From the NCBI GenBank assembly GCA_019918135.1, contig WBZZ01002841.1, positions 1 to 64,000 on the forward strand: 64,000 bases of DNA. The letters are read 5' to 3'. The stretch's first letter is position 1; each line of letters opens with the position of its first letter. The stretch is from Paulinella micropora (taxonomy: Eukaryota > Cercozoa > Imbricatea > Euglyphida > Paulinellidae). A program made the translations under genes and the position numbers. The notes beneath the pieces were generated by a model, which searched no databases, was not told the origin of the DNA, and saw only the letters and a program-made list of their open reading frames with translations. Below, in pieces: positions 1-8,416 of this stretch.

Positions 1-9
1 GGAGAGGGG

Positions 10-95
10 GACGCCAAGAAAGTGTGAGTTTTTTTATTAAAGCTCGAAAAAGTCTTACACTTGGCACTGAGAACTAATAGAGGAAGAGGGAAGGG
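10..95 (+). repeat. Dispersed ~90-bp repeat, copy 1
   Basis: Shares a left block (CGCCAAGAAAGTG), an A/T-rich middle (TTTATTAAAGCTCG) and a right block (TCTTACACTTGGCACTGAGA) followed by a GAGGGAAGGG purine tail with the other copies listed here. Its function is unknown. Confidence 0.75.
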
Positions 96-479
96 GGGGG
101 GGGGGGGGGGAGGGGGAGAGGCACGACCACGTCATGGCCCCCCGTCTGAGAACTTGTACAGGGAGGGGGGGGGGGGTGGAAGAAAAGATCTTTGGATACA
201 GGGGAGGGGAGGCGCCAAAGGGGAGAGCACCCGTCCCCTGCAAATTCGGGCCCGAAGAATGGGGAGGGGGGGTGCCCCGTCATAGGCTCAGCGCCATCAC
301 TCTTCTTAGTTTGGCTTCAGTTCTGCCCCCTGCTCTTGAGCCCAGGCTCAGGGGGCGGGGGGTAAGGAGGAAGGGGAGACGACAAATTTAAAGGAGAGGA
401 GGGGGGGGGGCACCAGGGAGAAAGGGCGCCTCCCTCCCCTCTCGTCTAAAAACGGGGAGCGCGGTTGGGAGGGAGGGGG

Positions 480-560
480 GCAAGGAAGTGCGATTTTTCT
501 TATAAAAGCTCGACAAATTCTGCACTTGGCACTAAGAAGAGGGAGCGGTAGAGGGAAGGG
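480..560 (+). repeat. Dispersed ~90-bp repeat, copy 2, with TATA-like core
   Basis: Same block order as copy 1. The A/T middle here reads TTATAAAAGCTCGACA, which contains a TATA-box-like TATAAAAG, so this copy is the best argument that the repeat could carry core-promoter activity. No gene is seen directly downstream. Confidence 0.7.
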
Positions 561-684
561 GATGGGCAGGGGTTGTGTGCGCTACCTCTCGCCGTGGCGG
601 ACCAAGACCATTGAGCCCCCTGCTTGCTGCCTGGCACCTTCGCCTCCGAGGTCCCCGCGCCCAGTATCAGAGCGAAATTCGCCA

Positions 685-779
685 GCGGGAGAAAAAGTTA
701 GCTGTATCTTTTGACCTAGTTGGAACGAAAACGCGACAAATACCTTTGCCTTCTGCTCCCGGCGAATAGACCGGGGGGG
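685..779 (+). repeat. Second dispersed repeat (~95 bp), copy 1
   Basis: Closely matches 6919-7013. Shared blocks are GCGGGAGAA, AGTTAGCTGTATCTTTT, TAGTTGGAACGAAAACGCGA, CAAATACCTTTGCC and GGCG.ATAGAC, ending in a G-run. Coding potential is not evident. Confidence 0.75.
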
Positions 780-1033
780 GAGGGGGGGCTGGTGGGGAAA
801 AAGCCTTTCCTTGCCTTAATTCCGTGGTACCGAGCACGCAGAGGCGCCCCCCCCCCCCCCGCCAGCAAGCTAGACGGAGAGAGGGAGCGAGCGAGCAAGC
901 GAGAGTGCGGGCACCGGTCCGAGGCGGTGGCCGCCCGCGGCCCTCGCGTCGACCACGAGTTGCAGGCGCTCCCCCCTCCCGGACTCCCCCCACCAACGCC
1001 GAAGCCACTTGGTGCAGCGGCTACTGGAGCGGG

Positions 1034-1100
1034 AGCGCCAAGAAAGTGCAATTAAAACTCGACAAAGTCTTACACTTGACACTGAGAATTAGGAGAGGGC
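1034..1100 (+). repeat. Dispersed ~90-bp repeat, copy 3
   Basis: Contains CGCCAAGAAAGTGCAATT, CTCGACAAAGTCTTACACTT and GACACTGAGAATTAGGAGAG in the same order as copies 1 and 2. It overlaps the stop of the small minus-strand ORF that follows. Confidence 0.75.
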
Positions 1101-1280
1101 GCCCGTGGGTTTGGGCGACGAGGCCAGCTGCAAAAAGATATCCGTCATGGCCAACTCCCGCCGTGGTACTGCTGGCTCAGCCGCCGTCGCGGTGAGGGCG
1201 GGCAGAAGAGTTAATTCTTTGAGCGCCTCCATTATTGCCTTGTACAGCCTGGTGCCAGGGATATTTACACCAGAGCGGTG
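1089..1280 (-). CDS. Small unrecognised ORF, 63 codons, no clear start
   Basis: An open minus-strand frame runs between an upstream TAG (1281-1283) and a TAA stop at 1089-1091. Unlike neighbouring frames it is not low-complexity: it mixes charged and hydrophobic residues, with blocks such as LYKAIMEALKELTLL (helix-like) and MTDIFLQLASS. The only in-frame ATGs are internal (within IMEAL and AMTD), so it may be an exon-like piece or a decayed gene fragment. No family is recognised, and chance is a real alternative. Confidence 0.25.
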   Translation of the reverse strand, partial: HRSGVNIPGTRLYKAIMEALKELTLLPALTATAAEPAVPRRELAMTDIFLQLASSPKPTGALS

Positions 1281-1289
1281 CTAGCTTCT

Positions 1290-2270
1290 TGACTTAGCGC
1301 GCGCCTCTCAGCGTCGTCCGGCCCTCAGCCTTCTTTCCGCAATGCTTTGCAAGATTAGGAAAGGAGGGGGGCGGAGCCCTCCCCCCCTCTCTTGCCTTTG
1401 CTAGTCCTGGTGTGAGAGGGAGGGGGGGGGGCGCTCCCCCCCCCCCCCCCTGTTGGTACTGTTTTGATGCATGCACGCAACCGAAACTGGAGGTGCCTGT
1501 GTGCAGTTGGCACTAATCAAGCGATTTGGTGGCAAGCAAGGCACCAGGCAAGAGAAAACAAGGTCTCGCCGGAACAAAGACGAGTGCTAGCTTGCTTGTA
1601 TGGCAAAGGCAGTATGTATATATGTATGTATGTATGTGTAGTACTCTAATGTAATTGTCATGTGTGTTGTGTGGCACAGATGACGACTAAACAAATCGAA
1701 TCGACGGGACTTTCCCTCGTGCCCAACGCGCACTCAAACGAGAATACGTTATTGCTTGCAATACGTTAAGTACGCTAACTGACGAACATAATAGGCTGAT
1801 GTATCGCTATCTGTGGACCTTGGACGGAGATGCAGATGAAGTAAATCGTTTAAATCTTGTTCGTGATAGCATAATAGCCTTGCAGCAGCAACTAACTGAA
1901 AAGCGTCTGAACCTAGTTGCAGAACCCCTAGCGCATTTTACAATCAACTGCGGCACGAAATATTAAACAACTTTTTTTACTTGGGCAAGTTCGGACGATC
2001 GCGTCCCTCGCATGCGAAGCGTGCTACCGAGATTAATAACTATGCAAAACGACAAGAGGCCGGGCGCACCCCCGTTCGTTTCGCGCTAAATCTTGCTGTT
2101 TTTGCACATTTTAATTTAGAACCGAGCCGGAACAAAAGAGACCCCGAAGACTGCGTGTGCCCCGTTCTGTATAATTTGCGCTGATACTGGACAACAACTC
2201 AATCTTGTCCGCGCTGTTCGCTAAGCCTAGGTATTGGACTGCACCGGAGGCGGCGCCAAGCGCCTTTCCC
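1290..2270. other. Spacer without recognisable gene
   Basis: Begins with G- and C-runs (about 1421-1450), then a short ATGT microsatellite (about 1612-1637), then more balanced DNA. Open frames are short and unlike proteins. I see no RNA gene or repeat copy. Confidence 0.5.
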
Positions 2271-2274
2271 CAGT

Positions 2275-2607
2275 CTATGACTCTTTCGTACGACTGCACT
2301 CGTCGTCGGGCTGAGTGTAGCAGAACAGCACACCGGCGTCGTCGATCGTGTCAAATTCGCGCGTCTCGCTAGCTCCAATTTTGTACATGCACAGAAAAGA
2401 GCTCCATTGCAGATAACGCTCTGCCAGTTTTGGGCTACTGACAGCAGGAATAAAAAAGAACGAAACAATATTGGTGCGCTCGGATGCCTTTTGATCGGAT
2501 TCCCAACAAACCAGTGGAAGTTCTTTGATTCTAAATTCTGTTCCCTTCGCATCCTCGCGGTAATGAAGCTCTGCAAAGAAACTCTTGATGTCTTCCTTAT
2601 CATTAAG
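2275..2607 (-). CDS. Unrecognised ORF, 110 codons, no ATG start
   Basis: The open frame runs leftward from just after an in-frame TAG (2608-2610) to a TAG stop at 2275-2277. The translation has natural, mixed composition (for example DIKSFFAELHYREDAKG near the start and DTIDDAGVLFCYTQPDDE near the end). The other frames here are basic and low-quality, which suggests real, possibly past, coding sequence. The bases before it read TTTGTTTAG, a possible 3' splice site, so it could be a terminal exon. No domain is recognised. Confidence 0.4.
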   Translation of the reverse strand, partial: LNDKEDIKSFFAELHYREDAKGTEFRIKELPLVCWESDQKASERTNIVSFFFIPAVSSPKLAERYLQWSSFLCMYKIGASETREFDTIDDAGVLFCYTQPDDECSRTKES

Positions 2608-2745
2608 CTAAACAAATTACCATTGTTGCAACCATTAGCGTACAGCACACTTTCTCCTCCTCACCCCCCCCCCCCCCCCCATCCGCGCCTCCCGCCCTTC
2701 TAGCCTACGCCAACAAAATGGGTTAGAAAGATCTGGGGGGGAGGG

Positions 2746-3232
2746 GTGGCACGTGAGCCTCCTTGGTGTGCGTGGCCCAGAAGTGCCGACAGCCTGCAGC
2801 CAATTGGCTTAGCCTCCGTGCAACCCTCGAGCTCGCTGTCGGGCTCGGTGTCTGTGTCAAGCTCGGTGTCGGGTTCACCGAGCCCCAAGGGTCCCGCCCT
2901 GCTGGAAGTCAACGTCAGCACGCCCGGCGGGGCCTGCCCTGGCCATCTACGCCTGGGGCGAGATCGAGCTGCACCCGACGGCCGGCCGCCACCTACAGAA
3001 CCTGGCGGCGCTCACGCACGTGGCGCCGCTGCCCGCCAGCCCGCTCGACGTGTCGGCACTCGACACGAGCTAGATACAGGACCTTGAGCTACGTGTTCGC
3101 CGAGTCCTTCTTGCTGGAGCCGCTCGGGCTCTCCGGGCTGGAACGTGTCGGTCTGGCTTGCAGTCGGCCCCCGCCGAGTACACGCAGCTCGGCAGTCCAG
3201 TTCAGTTCGCCAAGGCGCCGCCGTGAGAAAGG
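2746..3232 (+). pseudogene. Decayed coding region, frame-broken, unknown family
   Basis: No single frame stays open, but protein-like stretches appear in successive plus-strand frames. A Ser-rich linker lies near 2820-2890. A stretch containing AIYAWGEIELHP and ending in TAG lies at 2942-3073. Then come YVFAESFLLEPLGLSG (about 3090-3140) and, in further frames, NVSVWLAVGP and EYTQLGSPVQFAKAPP, ending in TGA about 3229. This succession suggests one gene with several indels. I do not recognise the family. A GGGA-rich low-complexity tract follows to about 3460. Confidence 0.35.
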
Positions 3233-3540
3233 CGCCGGGGAAGGGGGGGGGGGAGGAGGAGAGAGAGGAAAGGAGGGGAGAGGGGAAAGAAGGGAAAGGA
3301 GGGGGGAGGGAAGAGAAGGGAAGAGGGGGGGGGCGCCCCCCCCCTTCTCTTTCCCTTTCCATTTCTTTCCCCTGCTTCCCCTTTTCTCCCCGCTCCCTTC
3401 TCCCGCCCCGCTCCCTTCTCCCGCCCCGCTCCCTCTTCGGGAGGGGGAGGGGGGAGAGACATGAAAAAACTTGTCATTTGCGTAACAAAAAAATTTTAGT
3501 GCGCGGCTTTTTTTCCGCGGGAAAGTACAAAAAAAAGAGA

Positions 3541-3583
3541 ACTTTTTGTAATTGAAAGCTCGACAAAGTATTACACTTGGCAG
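3541..3583 (+). repeat. Dispersed ~90-bp repeat, copy 4 (right half)
   Basis: Contains ATTGAAAGCTCGACAAAG and TATTACACTTGGCA, matching the right half of copies 1-3. The left block is not preserved. Confidence 0.6.
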
Positions 3584-3618
3584 TTGCGCAAATATTACAA
3601 CCAGCTGATCCGGATGTC

Positions 3619-3855
3619 CTAGAAAGATTCAGCAACGTGAATGGAACACAGATCTACAGCGAAGTGGTCAGAGTCGCGCCGTGTAAGGGGCTGCCAGCGC
3701 AGCATATTATGGTGGAACTGCCGGAGGCTCGTCAAGACCTGTTTTGCGAGGCCACACACAGGACAGACTAGCTTCTCCTGCTGCAGCCGGAGCCACTCAG
3801 CCAACTTTTGACGTACGCGGCAGTGGCCTGCAAGCTGCCTGCTGTCGCTGTTCAC
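3619..3855 (-). CDS. Possible small Cys/His protein fragment
   Basis: The minus-strand open frame (78 codons from a GTG, no ATG) reads like protein. An amphipathic block RQKLAEWLRLQQEKL is followed by VCPVCG and a downstream QFHHNML, reminiscent of a Cys2-His2-type metal site. The plus strand over the same bases is also open (3577-3771) with plausible composition, so strand assignment is uncertain. It could be a remnant of either strand's gene. No family is assigned. Confidence 0.25.
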   Translation of the reverse strand: MNSDSRQLAGHCRVRQKLAEWLRLQQEKLVCPVCGLAKQVLTSLRQFHHNMLRWQPLTRRDSDHFAVDLCSIHVAESF

Positions 3856-4178
3856 CGTCGCTCATGGGGGAGGTGTGGCCCCACCCCCCCCCTGCGCAAC
3901 CCCACCCCCCTTTTTTTTGCCAACTTTCGGGGGGGAGCTCTCGGTGCCGAAATGCCCAACTCGCTGGGGGAAAGGGCCCACGCGGCAGTCCAGAGTTAGC
4001 AAAAATTAAAATCAGCCGCCGCCTTCCCCCCCCTCCCCCCCCCCCCCCCCCCGCCGATGCAGGGGTTGCCTGTCACGGGAACGGCCCCCCCGGCCCTGCG
4101 AAAAAACTACAGAAACTGAATACCTGTTGCAAGACTTACGTGAATGCACTCCTAGCAGCCCCGAGCAGTGCACGGCAA

Positions 4179-5256
4179 ATGGTGGAGAAGCTGAAGCTGG
4201 AAACGACACTGACTACCGAATACGATCAGGCCCAAGTGCAGGCACAGTTGTTTCAGCACGTAATGAACCCCGACATCACGCGGCCGTCGACGATCCCACA
4301 GTATACACAGGAGGGCACCGAGCGGGCTCGGGCTCTGCGCCTGGTATTCATGGTGGGCCTGCTGGTGCGCTACGCCGCTGTCGGCGTCTTTCTTGCACCG
4401 GTACGGCTGGCCCCACCCGGCCCCGCCAGAGCTGCTACGCCGGGTGCTGGCGCAGTGCCCGCAGCCCTTGTTCAACGTCGGTCTGGAGGCCAGGCAGCGG
4501 CTGTGCGGGGCCGACTACAGCGAGCGGAAAACTAGCGTGGCCGATTTGTGGGCGCGGGACCCGCTGTGCCTGCTGCTCGAGCGGCCGTCGTGGCTGCAGG
4601 CCGCCTGCCAAGCGGCCGCCCCCGACCAGCACGTGGCGCGGGGGCTGTGGGCCTGGCACGAGGCGCGCGCCGGGGCGCAGGCGCCCGCCCCCGCGGGGAG
4701 GAGGACCGTGCACGTCAACCAGTTCGCCCAGCACTGCGAAGCCGCCCTGGCCAGGGCGTTCACGGCGCTGGACGCGAGCGGCATGCTAGAGGACGCGCCG
4801 CTGCTGGTCGCGTCCGTGCGGTTCGGCGCCGTCGCCGGCTTGGTCCTGCAGCGGGGCGAAGCCTACGTAGCCGTGGACGGGCTGGCCCGGCTGCCGCGCC
4901 TGTACGAAGTGCTGCTCCGGGAGTGCCGGGCCCGGGGGGCCGAGGATCCGCGCCGGCGCCTGGCCTCGGCCGGTTACGGCCCCCTGCCGCTTAGCGTAGC
5001 CCGGGCCTGGGGCTACGCGATCGCGCACACGGGCGTCGAGTTCTACGCGCACGACCTAGCGTGCGAGCTGCCCGCGCTGCCACTGGGCGTGCCGTACCAG
5101 CCGCCGCCGGGCTGGCCCTGTGTGCTGGGCTGGGACACTCACATCGGCTACGACGAGAAGAACGCCTGGGCGCTGGCCTGGTGGCTGCGCACCGTGGAGG
5201 AGGCCAAGGGTGCGTGGGACTGGCAACGCAACCCCGGGTATGTCTACTGTGTCTGA
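4179..5256 (+). CDS. Unrecognised ORF, broken by one frameshift
   Basis: From an ATG at 4179 one frame runs to about 4390 with a helical stretch (MVEKLKLETTLTTEYDQAQV) and a hydrophobic segment (LVFMVGLLVRY). Coding then continues in the next frame from about 4393 to a TGA at 5254-5256. The downstream part is rich in Ala, Arg, Leu and Trp, with motifs such as CVLGWDTHIGYDEKNAWALA near the C-terminus, and looks like a folded globular protein of about 280 residues. No family is recognised. The break could be an indel in the read, a mutation or a programmed shift; no obvious slippery heptamer is seen. Its last 17 nt overlap the start of the next gene in another frame, which suggests a compact gene pair. 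Confidence 0.45.
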
Positions 5257-6112
5257 CTACGATTCGTCGTGGGAGGGCACCAATTGTGAGTCTGTGTTGC
5301 CTTTGTTTACCACCCTCCGCCGCGAGGGCCAACCACCCCCCTTCCGGTCCCTCGCGCCCCAGGTGCTCAGGTGGTACCCTGCCGAATGCCAGTACCCCCA
5401 GCTCCGTTGCAAGGAGGCCCGGCTCTACAACACCTTCCTCGTGACCCGCGAGAGCGTGACCAACGACGGCAAGAGCCACACCGTGGCCTTGTTCAAGCAC
5501 AACGACGGCCAGCGCGTCGATGTGTACCTGTACGACCCTAACGGCGGCAGCCACCCGGAGCGGCTGACCGCCACCGGTTTTAAGTTCTACCTGGCCGTGT
5601 GGCGGGCCTTCCGGAACGGCCTGCCAGAAGCGGAGCAGGTCAACCTGTACAACGCGCAGCAGGGCCGACCCCATGGGGGCTGCGAGCCCGACCAGTTTCA
5701 AGAAAGCACGTGCGTTCTCCTGTCGCTAGCGAGGGCGCTCCTGGCCAGTACCGGCGGCGACCGGCGGGACCAGTGGTTCAGCCGCCGGATCCCCGATTGC
5801 TGGCTCCTGCTGGTCAGTCTGCTGTGGCAAACCCTGCTCATGGAGCTGCCCAAATTTGAGGCCTTTAAGCCCCTGCTACCGTCTCAGGGCAGGTTTGGGG
5901 CCGAGGGGCTATTTACCGAGCTGGGCTCGACGGAGTACCAGCACTTGCAGGGTAGGTACCAGGCACGGCTGCGGCCGGAGTACGCGGTGCCGTACGAAGA
6001 GTGCAGTGCGAGCCAGGACGATCTCTACCTACTCTGTGATCAGCGGCTGGCCACACAATTCCGCGAACTGCCGTCTCAGCCAACACCTAGTAAAAAACCG
6101 AAAACGTCGTAG
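5240..6112 (+). CDS. Candidate clan CE (Ulp1/adenain-like) cysteine peptidase
   Basis: A 290-aa ORF starts at the ATG at 5240 and ends in TAG. The sequence shows His80 (in SHTVALF), Asp99 (in YLYDPNGG), Gln152 and Cys158 (in DQFQESTCVLLSL). The order His-Asp-Gln-Cys and the Gln-x5-Cys spacing match the catalytic arrangement of clan CE peptidases (Ulp1/SENP, adenain, and the poxvirus/asfarvirus processing proteases). The DPNG block after the Asp resembles that seen in virus-encoded members. The C-terminus is basic (KKPKTS). If the assignment holds, it cleaves a ubiquitin-like or structural precursor protein; the substrate is unknown. The start ATG lies 17 nt inside the upstream ORF. The catalytic motifs are seen directly and the family membership is inferred. 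Confidence 0.5.
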   Translation: MSTVSDYDSSWEGTNCESVLPLFTTLRREGQPPPFRSLAPQVLRWYPAECQYPQLRCKEARLYNTFLVTRESVTNDGKSHTVALFKHNDGQRVDVYLYDPNGGSHPERLTATGFKFYLAVWRAFRNGLPEAEQVNLYNAQQGRPHGGCEPDQFQESTCVLLSLARALLASTGGDRRDQWFSRRIPDCWLLLVSLLWQTLLMELPKFEAFKPLLPSQGRFGAEGLFTELGSTEYQHLQGRYQARLRPEYAVPYEECSASQDDLYLLCDQRLATQFRELPSQPTPSKKPKTS

Positions 6113-6494
6113 GCCCAGCAATAACGAGTGCCGCGGTAGCTAGAGAAAACCTCCCCCCCCCCCGCCCCACACTCGAACGGCCGCCCCTGACCCAGATGAG
6201 TCGCAAAATAAGCTCGGGGGGGGGGGGGGGGGCCGCGCAAGTTAGGCTTAAGAAGCCCCCGGCGAACGACCCCCCCCCCGCGTCAGTATTAACCAGCCTG
6301 AGGGAGGGCATAAACTCGTCGTGTTTGGCCCACACACACCAACCCCCCCCCCCCCCCCCGTTTGTATTGATTTATATCCTGAGCCGAGAGCAAAACAAGT
6401 ATTAACACTTTCGACAAAAAAAAAGAGAAGAAAAGAAAGACAGGGGGAGGAATCCTTTTTTTTAGAAAGGGAGAGGGACGGGGGAGGAGTTGTG
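6113..6494. other. Spacer between convergent genes
   Basis: Holds C-runs (about 6150-6161, 6344-6359) and a G-run (about 6217-6232) and an A-rich patch near 6415-6440. No gene or repeat copy is recognised. Confidence 0.5.
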
Positions 6495-6915
6495 CTAGCT
6501 CAAGGGCATGCTCTTCCTAACAAGCCACCACAAGGCTCCGGCGTCGCCCTGCGCGGCCGCTTGCGTGAAGAACTCCTTGGCCGTGGCGCGGTCCTTGGCC
6601 ACCCTGTCGTCGCCAAAATAATACAGTATGCCCAGCATCCGCAAGGCGCTGGTGTCGTTCTGCGCAGCCGCTCGTCTGTACCAATCCATTGCCTGGGCAG
6701 TGTCTTGTGTCACGCCCCCGCCCCTTTTGTAACAAGCACCGAGCAGGAACTGAGCGCCCGCGTGGCCCTGTGCAGCCGCCCGTGTATACCACTGCGCTGC
6801 TAGGGCAAAGTCCTGGGCCACGCCCGCGCCTTGCGAGTAGCAGAGCCCAAGGTGGCACTGGTACTACTAGCGGGCGTCGCCTTGCGCGGCCGCCCGGGCG
6901 TACCGAGCCGCCCTC
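6495..6915 (-). pseudogene. Sel1-like repeat protein fragment
   Basis: The minus-strand frame contains at least three Sel1-like (TPR-related) units. Each shows the AAxWYxxAAAQGxAxAxxxLGxxY pattern, for example AAQWYTRAAAQGHAGAQFLL and AMDWYRRAAAQNDTSALRML, and the frame ends in TAG at 6495-6497. Sel1 repeats form alpha-solenoids that bind other proteins. Upstream the repeat pattern continues (RYARAAAQGDAR) but two consecutive TAG codons (6864-6869) interrupt it, and no ATG opens the intact part. It is therefore most likely a truncated gene. The family call is solid and the functionality is doubtful. Confidence 0.7.
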
Positions 6916-6918
6916 GCC

Positions 6919-7013
6919 CGCGGGAGAAGAAGTTAGCTGTATCTTTTTACATAGTTGGAACGAAAACGCGACAAATACCTTTGCCTCCTGCCCCCGGCGG
7001 ATAGACTGGGGGG
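6919..7013 (+). repeat. Second dispersed repeat (~95 bp), copy 2
   Basis: Near-identical to 685-779, sharing AGTTAGCTGTATCTTTT and TTGGAACGAAAACGCGACAA, and ending in a G-run. It lies just upstream (minus-strand sense) of the Sel1 fragment. Confidence 0.75.
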
Positions 7014-7034
7014 AGGGAGAGGGGAAGGGGCGGG

Positions 7035-7130
7035 GGCGCGCTAAGAATGTACAATAAAAAATCAAAAAAAAAATCCCTGACAAGATTTTAATCTTGGCTG
7101 AGAACTAAGAGAAAAGAGAGAAGGGGCAAG
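7035..7130 (+). repeat. Dispersed ~90-bp repeat, copy 5 (variant B)
   Basis: Variant with GCGCGCTAAGAATGTA as left block, an A-rich centre, then TTTTAATCTTGGCTGAGAAC and the purine tail. The variant-B right block replaces ACACTTGGCAC by TAATCTTGGCAC. Confidence 0.7.
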
Positions 7131-7205
7131 GGAGAAGCAAGCACCATCTATCTTTGTTGCCCCCCCTCTCCGTCTGAGAGTGGGGATCAAGAAAGGGAAG
7201 CAGAG

Positions 7206-7297
7206 CACGCCAAGAAGGTACAAAAAAAAAGCTTTTCCCTGATAGAGCTCGACGGTCTTACACTTTGCGCTGAAGGCTAGGAGAGGAAGAGGGAAGC
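7206..7297 (+). repeat. Dispersed ~90-bp repeat, copy 6
   Basis: Contains ACGCCAAGAAGGTACAAAA, GAGCTCGACGGTCTTACACT and the GAGGAAGAGGGAAG tail. It is followed within 15 bp by copy 7 in the same orientation. Confidence 0.7.
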
Positions 7298-7308
7298 ATG
7301 GGAGTGGG

Positions 7309-7400
7309 GGCGCGCTAAGAATGTAAGAAAAAAATTAATAAAAGAATCCTTGACAAAGTTGTAATCTTGGCACTGAGAACTAAGAGAGGGAGAGCGAAGG
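7309..7400 (+). repeat. Dispersed ~90-bp repeat, copy 7 (variant B)
   Basis: GGCGCGCTAAGAATGTAAG, then an A-rich centre, TTGACAAAGTTGTAATCTTG and GCACTGAGAACTAAGAGAGG. Nearly the same as copies 5 and 8. Confidence 0.75.
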
Positions 7401-7453
7401 GATATGGGAGGGGAGAAGCACGATCTGCCTTCTCTCCCCCGCCCCCCCCCCCC

Positions 7454-7677
7454 GTCTGAGAACAAGGAGTGGGAGAGGGAAGGGGCAAGGAAGCAGAATG
7501 GGAAGAGGGGGGGGGGGGCGCCCGGCATGGTGGAGGGCTTAGTTGAGGCGTTTCATGCATTTTTTGTAGCTTCTGCGCTCTTCCCCTCCCCCCTTGCCCT
7601 TCCCCTTTTCTTTGAGCCCCCCGGGCTCAGGGGGCTCAGAGGGAGGGAAAAAGAAAAAAAGGGGGGGGGGCCCCGGG
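7454..7677 (+). repeat. ~222-bp direct repeat, left copy
   Basis: Matches 8195-8416 over its length. It begins GTCTGAGAACAAGGAG, includes a G-run with GCGCCCGGC, GAGGCGTTTCATGCATTTTT, TGTAGCTTCTGCGCTCTTCC and an imperfect palindrome around GAGCCCCCCGGGCTCAGGGG, and ends in an A/G tract. Partial relatives occur near 11,601-11,645. Confidence 0.75.
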
Positions 7678-7723
7678 TTTTCCGACAAAACTGCCTTTTT
7701 TAGCCATATCATGCCCCGCCGGA

Positions 7724-7770
7724 GAGAATTTTTTTATTCGAAGCTAGACAAAGTATTATTAACAAAGGAA
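7724..7770 (+). repeat. Dispersed ~90-bp repeat, partial copy 8
   Basis: TTTTTTTATTCGAAGCTAGA and CAAAGTATTATTAACAAAGG match only the central part of the family consensus, so this is a degraded copy. Confidence 0.5.
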
Positions 7771-7802
7771 GTCTGCAGGGGGGGGCTTGCTGGTACGAGC
7801 AC

Positions 7803-7880
7803 GGGCGCGCTAAAAAAATGTAAAAATTAAAAAAAGATCCATAACAAAGTTTTAATCTTGGCACTGAGAACTAAGACAGG
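7803..7880 (+). repeat. Dispersed ~90-bp repeat, copy 9 (variant B)
   Basis: GGGCGCGCTAAAAAAATGTA, an A-rich centre, AACAAAGTTTTAATCTTGGC and ACTGAGAACTAAGACAGG; variant B as at 7035 and 7309. Confidence 0.7.
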
Positions 7881-7911
7881 ATATCACTGGTTGCAAATTT
7901 TTGTTAATTAA

Positions 7912-8130
7912 TCACCTTTGTCGGCAGATGCCGAGCTGGTACTGAGCTTCGGTGTGGCCTTGCTCGGCTGCTCGCGTGTACTACCTCGCCGCTTGCGCTT
8001 GATCCTCACATAAACACAGACCTAAGGCGGCCGTGGCGCCCAAGTCAGCTAACTGGAAAGAACTGCCAAAGTCTGCCCACCCGGTCGGGTCTGTTGCTGC
8101 GGCCGCCTCAAATGCTGTTGTTGTTGTCGG
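7912..8130 (-). pseudogene. Second Sel1-like fragment with in-frame TAG
   Basis: The minus-strand translation gives LGATAALGLCLCEDQAQAAR, then a TAG (7981-7983), then YTRAAEQGHTEAQYQLGICR and a TGA. This follows the Sel1 consensus, and the TAG falls exactly where the family usually has Trp, so a TGG-to-TAG change is the likely break. Upstream the frame stays open to about 8130 without an ATG. Possibly a remnant of the same gene as 6495-6915, now separated by repeats. Confidence 0.55.
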
Positions 8131-8194
8131 GGGGGTCAGGGGCCTGACACCGCCGCGGGCTTCGGCGCCGCTGCGAGTGTCTTAGTCTTTCTCT

Positions 8195-8416
8195 GTCTGA
8201 GAACAGGGAGCGAGAGAGGGAAGGGGCAAGAAAGCAGAATGAAAAGGGGGGGGGGGGCGCCCGGCGTGGGGGAGGGTTTAGTTGAGGCGTCATGCATTTT
8301 TTTGTAGCTTCTGCGCTCTCCTCTCCCCCTCCCCCTTGCCCTTTCCCTGTTCTTTGAGCCCCCCGGGCTCAGGGGGCTCAAAGGGAAGGAAGAGGAAAAA
8401 AAAGGGGGGGGGCACC
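8195..8416 (+). repeat. ~222-bp direct repeat, right copy
   Basis: Right copy of the pair described at 7454-7677, about 740 bp away, same orientation, with small indels in the G-run and A-run. Confidence 0.75.

Larger units (their letters stand above)
1..1088. other. Gene-poor G/C-homopolymer spacer with repeats
   Basis: No convincing gene is seen here. The stretch is built of purine-rich (GGGA) tracts, several runs of ten or more G or C (near 97-110, 400-408, 846-862), three copies of the ~90-bp dispersed repeat and one copy of a second ~95-bp repeat. The open frames on both strands are low-complexity Gly/Arg or Pro translations of those tracts, so I do not call them genes. Confidence 0.6.

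Noticed and set aside
2763..3555. Arg/Gly/Pro-rich ORFs of 91-233 codons on both strands
   Set aside because: Mostly translations of GGGA and CCCT tracts. Only the pieces before 3232 have natural composition, and those are reported as a decayed region.
4127..4994. Two overlapping plus-strand ORFs (220 and 148 codons) and minus-strand ORFs over the 4.2-5.3 kb gene
   Set aside because: Arg/Ala/Gly-rich shadow frames caused by high GC; the chosen frame has balanced composition and hydrophobic patterning.
7454..8416. Possible CRISPR-like or tandem array because repeats recur at near-regular distances
   Set aside because: Repeat units are long, few and variable, with no uniform spacers, and the setting is eukaryotic.
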